Shown here piece after piece: positions 59,253-64,000 of a DNA stretch of 64,000 nucleotides (positions are counted from its first letter, which is position 1; each line of letters starts with the position of its first letter). The notes under the pieces are model-generated. The model was not told the DNA's origin, did not search any database, and saw nothing but the letters and a program-made list of their open reading frames with translations. Origin of the DNA: Comamonas testosteroni (lineage in GTDB: Bacteria > Pseudomonadota > Gammaproteobacteria > Burkholderiales > Burkholderiaceae_C); assembly GCF_014076415.1 (NCBI RefSeq), contig NZ_CP043568.1, positions 3,720,001 to 3,784,000 of the forward strand, in the 5' to 3' direction. Both the position numbers and the translations under genes were made by a program.

Positions 59253-59982
59253 GAATCAATTGGATAGCAAAAACGTCAAGAGTCGCAGCCAGCACTTTGC
59301 GCTGCAGCGCCGTCACTGTATCGCTGTTGCCCTGACGCTAGCCATTTCAGGGGCTTGCGGTGCGGCAGTGGCCTCATCGCCTGCCAGGAACAAGGAGCCG
59401 GCCAAGGCCGCTCCCGGTGCGAAATCCGGCCCGGTGCTGGTGCTTGGCGATTCGCTCAGTGCCGAGTACGGGCTGACGCGCGGCAAGGGCTGGGTACAGT
59501 TGCTGCAGCAGCGCATGAATGACGAAAAAAATCCGCGCAAGGTGGTCAATGCCAGTATCAGCGGCGAGACTACGGCCGGCGGCAGAGCGCGCCTGGCGTC
59601 ACTGCTCAGGCAGCATGAGCCGGGCATCGTGATTCTGGAGCTGGGCGGCAACGACGCATTGCGCGGCCTGGCGCTGCAGAGCACACAGCAAAATCTGGAA
59701 GTCATGATCAAGGCCGCCAGGGAGGCCGGGGCCCAGGTGCTGCTGGTTGGCATGCAGGTACCGCCCAACTATGGAGCAACCTATACCGAGCAATTTGCCG
59801 AGATGTTCAGGAGCATTGCCGACGCGCAAAGTCTGCCGCTGGTGCCGTTTCTGCTGTCGGGCATCGGCGATGCGGCGGATGCCGAGCGATGGTTTCAGAG
59901 CGACCGCATTCACCCCAATGCCCAGGCTCAGCCACAGATGCTGGCCAATGTCTGGCCCAAGCTGAAGCCCCTGCTGAAATAA
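59251..59982 (+). CDS. tesA: TesA-like SGNH hydrolase (arylesterase/thioesterase I), exported
   Basis: A 243-residue protein with signal region RRHCIAVALTLAISGACGAA and the SGNH blocks VLVLGDSLSAEYGLTRGKGW (nucleophile serine), ASISGETTAGGRARL, LELGGNDALRGL, and DRIHPNAQAQ (Asp-His). It hydrolyses acyl-CoA, aryl or lysophospholipid esters in the periplasm. The ATG at 59251 lies in the start region of ybbA, so its promoter must lie inside ybbA, or a later start is used; the next in-frame candidate before the signal peptide is GTG/TTG only. Confidence 0.9.
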   Translation: MNQLDSKNVKSRSQHFALQRRHCIAVALTLAISGACGAAVASSPARNKEPAKAAPGAKSGPVLVLGDSLSAEYGLTRGKGWVQLLQQRMNDEKNPRKVVNASISGETTAGGRARLASLLRQHEPGIVILELGGNDALRGLALQSTQQNLEVMIKAAREAGAQVLLVGMQVPPNYGATYTEQFAEMFRSIADAQSLPLVPFLLSGIGDAADAERWFQSDRIHPNAQAQPQMLANVWPKLKPLLK

Positions 59983-59999
59983 GCGACGGCCGCGCGGCC

Positions 60000-60218
60000 T
60001 CAGTCGCTGCCGCCTCCTCCATCACCGCCTGCGTCACTGCCGTCCGAGCTGCAAGCGCTCCCGCTGCTGTCCGAGCCGCAGAAATAGCTGTCGTTGAAGA
60101 CGTCGCGGCCATCTTCGCGGCTGCTCGCCGAAGTCCAGGCCAGCTGCGAATCGGTGCTGTGGCCCGAAGCGCCTGGCTGGGGCGCAAAGACTTTTTTCAG
60201 CCAGTTCCAGAACTCCAT
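60000..60218 (-). CDS. Small Ser/Asp/Gly-rich protein, unknown function
   Basis: A 72-residue protein: amphipathic start MEFWNWLKKVFAP, a middle with ASSREDGRDVFNDSYFCGSD, and a tail of Ser, Asp and Gly ending GGDGGGGSD, with two cysteines. GAGGGG lies six bases before the ATG, so the start is well supported. It lies 20 bp downstream of the DUF2189 gene in the same direction and is likely co-transcribed with it. Convergent with tesA. Confidence 0.65.
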   Translation of the reverse strand: MEFWNWLKKVFAPQPGASGHSTDSQLAWTSASSREDGRDVFNDSYFCGSDSSGSACSSDGSDAGGDGGGGSD

Positions 60219-60238
60219 GGCATCCCCCTCATTGCGCC

Positions 60239-61036
60239 TCAAGCAGGATCCTCCTTGCTTTCGGCGCGGACGCTGGCTTTATAGGCATGCCAGCTGGCGC
60301 AACCCAGCAGCGGTCCGATGACGATCAGACCTGCACTGTAGAAGAGCAGCGAGACCATAATCAACACGGTGATGATCAGCCCCCACAACAGCATCACGCC
60401 CGTATTGGCACCTACCACGCGCATGCTGGTGATGCAGGCCGTCAAGGCATCGGTATCCAGATCAAGAATGGTTGGCAGTGAAACCACCATGCTGGCAAAC
60501 ACCAAGGCAGCAAATATCCCGCCCACTGCGGTGTAGCTCAGCAGGAATTCCCAGTTCTCTGGCCGCAGCAGGGTCTGCAGCAAGGTCGCCGTACTGGGCA
60601 TGCCGGTATCGAACGAGATGGCGAACACCACCATGGCGGCGCGCCCCCAGAGCATCTCCAGCACCATCAGCACCATGACCAGCATGCCCATGCTGGCCAG
60701 ATGCTTGTCCCAGCAAGTCAGAGATTCCGACATCAGCACGGCCTTGCCCTGCTCCAGCTGCTTGCTGATGTAGTACAGACCCATGGCCATGAAGGGTCCG
60801 ACCAGCAGACAGCCGCTGGCCATGGACATCAGATATTCGGGGCTGGAGCGAAACACCCAGGCCATCAGGCGCGCCATGCCCCAGAAACACAGGCCGTAGA
60901 ACAGCGCAATCATCGGTGCGCGACGCACATCGCCCAGACCGAGCAGCAGCCATTGCCAGGGCTCGCTCCAGCGCAGTTGCAGAATCTGCAGATTGCCGGA
61001 CTCGGCCTTGACCTCGGAAACAGGGGAAGCTTGCAT
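60239..61036 (-). CDS. DUF2189-family integral membrane protein
   Basis: A 265-residue protein with about six helices: APMIALFYGLCFWGMARLMA, LMSMASGCLLVGPFMAMGLY, MLVMVLMVLEMLWGRAAMVV, LLSYTAVGGIFAALVFASMV, GANTGVMLLWGLIITVLIMV, YSAGLIVIGPLLGCASWHAY. The SGCLLVGPFMAMGLYYISKQ and TACITSMRVVGANTGVMLLW parts define the family; function unknown. AAGGAGGG sits six bases before the ATG at 61036. Confidence 0.9.
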   Translation of the reverse strand: MQASPVSEVKAESGNLQILQLRWSEPWQWLLLGLGDVRRAPMIALFYGLCFWGMARLMAWVFRSSPEYLMSMASGCLLVGPFMAMGLYYISKQLEQGKAVLMSESLTCWDKHLASMGMLVMVLMVLEMLWGRAAMVVFAISFDTGMPSTATLLQTLLRPENWEFLLSYTAVGGIFAALVFASMVVSLPTILDLDTDALTACITSMRVVGANTGVMLLWGLIITVLIMVSLLFYSAGLIVIGPLLGCASWHAYKASVRAESKEDPA

Positions 61037-61154
61037 GCGAGACCCTCCTTGTCGCCCGTGCCGCACCTGGTTGGCAGCAACTGACAGGCACAAGGTACCC
61101 GCTCAACCTCGAATCTGCATTGCGGAAAGCCCGCATGCCAGCCTCCGCGCTTCA

Positions 61155-61189
61155 CTATCAAAACAATAGCTCACAGCACTTATCTTTTA
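61155..61189. repeat. Degenerate intergenic repeat (copy 6)
   Basis: CACTATCAAAACAATAGCTC followed by ACAGCACTTATC; a second, reversed half (AAATAGCTTCAA) lies at 61252, next to the metC stop. Confidence 0.4.
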
Positions 61190-61258
61190 TTGATTTCAGT
61201 CAATAATGACGCTGAAATCACTTCTCAACAAGCGCTGCCAGCTCCTATTTAAATAGCT

Positions 61259-62482
61259 TCAACCAAAGGCCTTGAGCAGAGCCTGGGCCAGATCGGCCTG
61301 CAGATCGGTCGCATCTTCGAGGCCGATGGCAAAGCGCACCACGGTCCCCGCCTGGATATGGGGTGTGGCACGGCTGCGCATCTGCGGCAGCTCATAGGGC
61401 ACGACCAGGCTCACAGGCCCGCCCCAGCTGTAGCCCAGCTTGAACAGGTGCAGGCTGTCGCAGAAGCGATCCACGGCCTCCTGGTCGAAGCGCTCGTCAA
61501 TGACCACGCTGAACAGACCTGCCGCCACGCCATCCTGGCCCTGCCCTTGTGCGCACAGCTGCTTCCAGCAAGCGTAGCCCGGGGCTCCAGGCATGGCGGG
61601 GTGCAGCACCTGCGCCACGGCACTTTGGGTGGCCAGCCACTGCGCCAGCTGGCGGGCCGACTTGTCCTGGGCGTGATAGCGCAGACCGATGCTGGGCAGG
61701 CTGCGCAACACGGCTTCAGCGTCATTGCCGCTCACGCCCAGGCCCAGGCGCATGTGCGCGAGCTTGATGCGCATATGCAGGGGCTGGTTGCGCGTGATGA
61801 TGCTGCCCATCAGCACATCGCCGCCGCCGCTGGGGTATTTGGTCAGGGCATGGACCGTGACATCGATGCCCAGGCTGCCATCGCCCAGCAGGTCGAAGGG
61901 ACGGAAAGCCAGGCCCGCGCCCCAGGTGTTGTCCAGCACCATGGTCACGCCCCTGGCCCGGCACAGGCGCACCTGCTCGACGAGATCGGGAAACTCCATG
62001 GTTACCGAGCCAGGAGCCTCCAGCCAGACCAGCTTGGTGGCTGGCGTGATCTTGGCCGCCAGATCTTCGACACTCATGGGGTCGTAGTACCGATGGCGAA
62101 TGCCGAAATGGGCCAGCTCGCCCTCGGTCAGCGTCTTGTTGGGACCGTATACGTTATCGGGCAGCAGCACCTCGTCGCCCGTCCTGAGCAGCGCCAGCGA
62201 CACCGTGGCAATCGCGGCCAGGCCGCTGGGTACCAGCAGGCATTGCAGACCACCCTCCAGCGATGCCAGACGTTCTTCCAGGGCATAGGTCGTGGGCGTG
62301 CCATGCAGGCCGTAGGTGTAGCTGCTCTTGTCCAGCCAGCGGCGCTCGCGCATGGCCTGCACATTCTCGAAGTACACGGTCGAGGCCTTGTGCACGGCAA
62401 GCTGCGGGCCTTCGAAGTCCGTGGGTGGCTTGTAGGGATGATGGATCAGGTGGGTGGAAAGCTTGTGGTCGGCTTGGGTCAT
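61259..62482 (-). CDS. metC: Cystathionine beta-lyase (paralogue 2)
   Basis: A 407-residue fold-type I PLP enzyme. PLP lysine K215 in VTVHALTKYPSGGGDVLMG, aspartate in TMVLDNTWGAGLAF, N-terminal SSYTYGLHGTPTTYALEERL. Unlike the paralogue at 26139 it stands alone beside unrelated genes and is more likely the housekeeping enzyme that makes homocysteine from cystathionine. The two proteins share overall length and order of motifs but differ in most loops. Confidence 0.9.
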   Translation of the reverse strand: MTQADHKLSTHLIHHPYKPPTDFEGPQLAVHKASTVYFENVQAMRERRWLDKSSYTYGLHGTPTTYALEERLASLEGGLQCLLVPSGLAAIATVSLALLRTGDEVLLPDNVYGPNKTLTEGELAHFGIRHRYYDPMSVEDLAAKITPATKLVWLEAPGSVTMEFPDLVEQVRLCRARGVTMVLDNTWGAGLAFRPFDLLGDGSLGIDVTVHALTKYPSGGGDVLMGSIITRNQPLHMRIKLAHMRLGLGVSGNDAEAVLRSLPSIGLRYHAQDKSARQLAQWLATQSAVAQVLHPAMPGAPGYACWKQLCAQGQGQDGVAAGLFSVVIDERFDQEAVDRFCDSLHLFKLGYSWGGPVSLVVPYELPQMRSRATPHIQAGTVVRFAIGLEDATDLQADLAQALLKAFG

Positions 62483-62508
62483 GCCCTGATCTTAGTGCCA
62501 TGCAGCCA

Positions 62509-62541
62509 CAAAAAAGCCAGAGGGCTTGCGCGCTCTGGCTT
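62509..62541 (-). terminator. Terminator for the BON lipoprotein gene
   Basis: AGCCAGAG and CTCTGGCT pair around ten bases; the plus-strand A run (62509-62515) supplies the U tract on the minus strand. It lies between the BON gene stop and metC start. Confidence 0.85.
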
Positions 62542-62566
62542 CATGCGGGTTGGCGGCCTAGGAGTA

Positions 62567-63076
62567 TCAGCCGGCCTTCACGGTCAGATTGTTGTTGACC
62601 GAGGTCACGCCCTTGGCAGCCTTGGCGATCTCGCCGGCCTGGGTCTTGACGGCTTCGCTGGGCACGGTGCCGGTCAGGGTCACTGCGCCGCCCTTGGTGT
62701 CCACATTGATCTGCAGGGCGCTGATTTCCGGGGCCTTGATCAAATCGGTCTTGACGGCAGCGGTGATGCCGGCGTCATCGAGGGCAGCCCCCGCCTTGGC
62801 TGCGCCTTCTTCCATCTTGTTGCCAGCCTTTTCCATGGCGGCACCGGTAGCTTCACCAGCCTTGGCCAATGCATCGGCAGCTGCATCGCCGGCCTTGGCC
62901 GTACCTTCTTCAATCTTGCTGCCAGCATTTTCCGCAGCCTTCTCGGTCTGGGAAATGGCGGAATCGAGCTTCTGGCCAGCGGTCTTGTTGTCGTCGGACT
63001 TGCCGCAGGCAGCCAAGCCAAAGGCCAAGGCGGTAATGGCCAGAACTTGAGCGGAACGCTTGAACATAGTGGTCAT
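62567..63076 (-). CDS. BON-domain lipoprotein with Ala/Lys-rich helical repeats
   Basis: A 169-residue lipoprotein: lipobox in AFGLAACGKSDD. Residues about 35-95 form heptad-like repeats (TEKAAENAGSKIEEGTAKAG, AMEKAGNKMEEGAAKAGAAL). The C-terminal 65 residues are a BON domain (ITAAVKTDLIKAPEISALQI, GGAVTLTGTVPSEAVKTQAG, VTSVNNNLTV), which binds phospholipid or peptidoglycan surfaces in OsmY-like proteins. AGGGAG sits before the ATG at 63076. Probably an envelope stress protein. Confidence 0.88.
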   Translation of the reverse strand: MTTMFKRSAQVLAITALAFGLAACGKSDDNKTAGQKLDSAISQTEKAAENAGSKIEEGTAKAGDAAADALAKAGEATGAAMEKAGNKMEEGAAKAGAALDDAGITAAVKTDLIKAPEISALQINVDTKGGAVTLTGTVPSEAVKTQAGEIAKAAKGVTSVNNNLTVKAG

Positions 63077-63252
63077 ATCGATTTCTCCCTTAATGCTTGC
63101 AAAAACATGACGGTCAACTGTAACGAACCACCATTTTGGCTCGGATACGAACTTTTCCAGCATCTCTGTAGGACAAATTTGTCCGAATTTGTGACATTTG
63201 ATTAATAAGTGTTTTCTTCTGTGATTTACAGAAACTCTATGCAAGCCATGCG

Positions 63253-64000
63253 CTAGTCCGCAACCCCTTGCATGCGCGGATGGCGCGCAAATGCCAACCC
63301 CAGCAGGGTAGCCAACAGCATGACGAAGCAGGCAAACAGACTCACGGCCAGCTTCACGCTCCAGTGGTCGGCAATCCAGCCCACTGCCATCATGGGCAGC
63401 ATGGATCCCAGCAGACCGATGGTCTGATAGCTGGACAACATGCCTGCCCGGTTGTCGGGCCTGGCAAGACGGCCCACCATGGTCATGCCGGCCAGCATGC
63501 ACATGCCATGCCCCAGTGCCGTCAAACACACGCCCAAGATGAACAGCAGCGCCGAGCGCATCTGCAGATTCAGCAGCAGCATGCCGTTGCTGAGCGCCAG
63601 CAGCGCCATGCCGGCAAAACCGCAGCGGTGCAGCGGCAAGCTGGCAGCCACCAGCTGAATGCCCGCAGAGACGAGCAAAATCACCGCAATGGCCGTACCG
63701 CTGACCGCAGGGCCGCTCCAGGGAATCATCTGCTGCAGAAACAGCGGCGCCATGGAGGCATACAGCCCGAATACGCCGAACGCCACGAACGGGTAGCCGC
63801 AGGTCAGTGCAAAAGCCAGGGAATCCTCGCGCACAGGCCAGATCAGCCGCGGCAGGCAGTCCCGCCAGTGCAGGCGGCCCGATGCCTGCCCCGGTTGGCC
63901 CGCGTCCTGCTGCACCGATTCCGGCAGCTTGAGCGTGACAACGCCCGCCACACCGATGCAGCCCAGCACCAGCGGCACCAGATAGGCCGTCGTCAAGGGC
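63253..64000 (-). CDS. MFS transporter, C-terminal part (5' end outside window)
   Basis: About 248 residues from the C-terminal half of a drug- or metabolite-type MFS carrier, with six or seven helices. FGVFGLYASMAPLFLQQM, then the MTMVGRLARPDNRAGMLSSY and TIGLLGSMLPMMAVGWIADH parts. Truncated at the window edge, so the subfamily cannot be set. Confidence 0.85.
   Translation of the reverse strand, partial: PLTTAYLVPLVLGCIGVAGVVTLKLPESVQQDAGQPGQASGRLHWRDCLPRLIWPVREDSLAFALTCGYPFVAFGVFGLYASMAPLFLQQMIPWSGPAVSGTAIAVILLVSAGIQLVAASLPLHRCGFAGMALLALSNGMLLLNLQMRSALLFILGVCLTALGHGMCMLAGMTMVGRLARPDNRAGMLSSYQTIGLLGSMLPMMAVGWIADHWSVKLAVSLFACFVMLLATLLGLAFARHPRMQGVAD

Overview
The window is GC-rich chromosomal DNA of a betaproteobacterium, most likely a Comamonadaceae member close to Comamonas. 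This is inferred from gene content (Bug/TctC-type receptors, aromatic- and imide-type catabolic genes, a YbbA-TesA pair) and from a degenerate AGCTATCAAAA-type intergenic repeat that I associate with that family. No rRNA gene, canonical tRNA gene or CRISPR array was seen.

0-8.8 kb: end of a HerA-like ATPase gene, a chemotaxis receptor, a dienoyl-CoA isomerase-type crotonase, a threonine-dehydratase-type PLP enzyme, upp, a DUF6817-like/TPR protein with a MetQ-type binding protein, then a DJ-1/PfpI protein and a MerR regulator.

8.8-16.3 kb is a scrambled accessory zone. It holds two 140-bp copies of a MerR promoter plus epimerase start, several broken genes (COG4315 protein, GltI-type binding protein with an amber codon, LysR remnant, headless ThiF coupled to a HIT protein), and an epimerase gene split by a 1.8-kb AT-rich block. 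That block looks as if it came from Bacteroidota: ORFs separated by attC-like imperfect hairpins.

16.3-35 kb: a TPR exported protein, YebC, PQQ sugar dehydrogenase, SpmAB-like protein, an HD protein, a flavin reductase, an NMT1-type binding protein, an IS5/IS427-type element, and a LysR-controlled sulfur cluster (thiol dioxygenase, four-domain rhodanese, Bug receptor, cystathionine-lyase-like enzyme). sbcB follows.

33.5-41 kb is a complete sigma54-controlled RNA-repair locus: rtcR divergent from rsr (Ro60), an array of four Y-RNA-like RNAs, rtcB, an RlaP-type nucleotidyltransferase and rtcA. The four RNAs share a Ro-type stem with compensatory base changes. At least two carry T-arm and D-arm modules in permuted order, so they look like circularly permuted tRNA mimics. 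This is the most interesting part of the window.

41-64 kb: Sir2 and cardiolipin synthase, an XRE regulator, a frameshifted GAF gene, and a GntR-regulated imide- or hydantoin-type catabolic cluster (FAH, AMDase-like, MFS, serine hydrolase, cyclic amidohydrolase, cysteine-less racemase homologue). Then come a split chromate transporter, a second Sir2, a PAS histidine kinase, rlmB, sstT, ybbA/tesA, a DUF2189 membrane protein, a second metC, a BON lipoprotein and a partial MFS gene.
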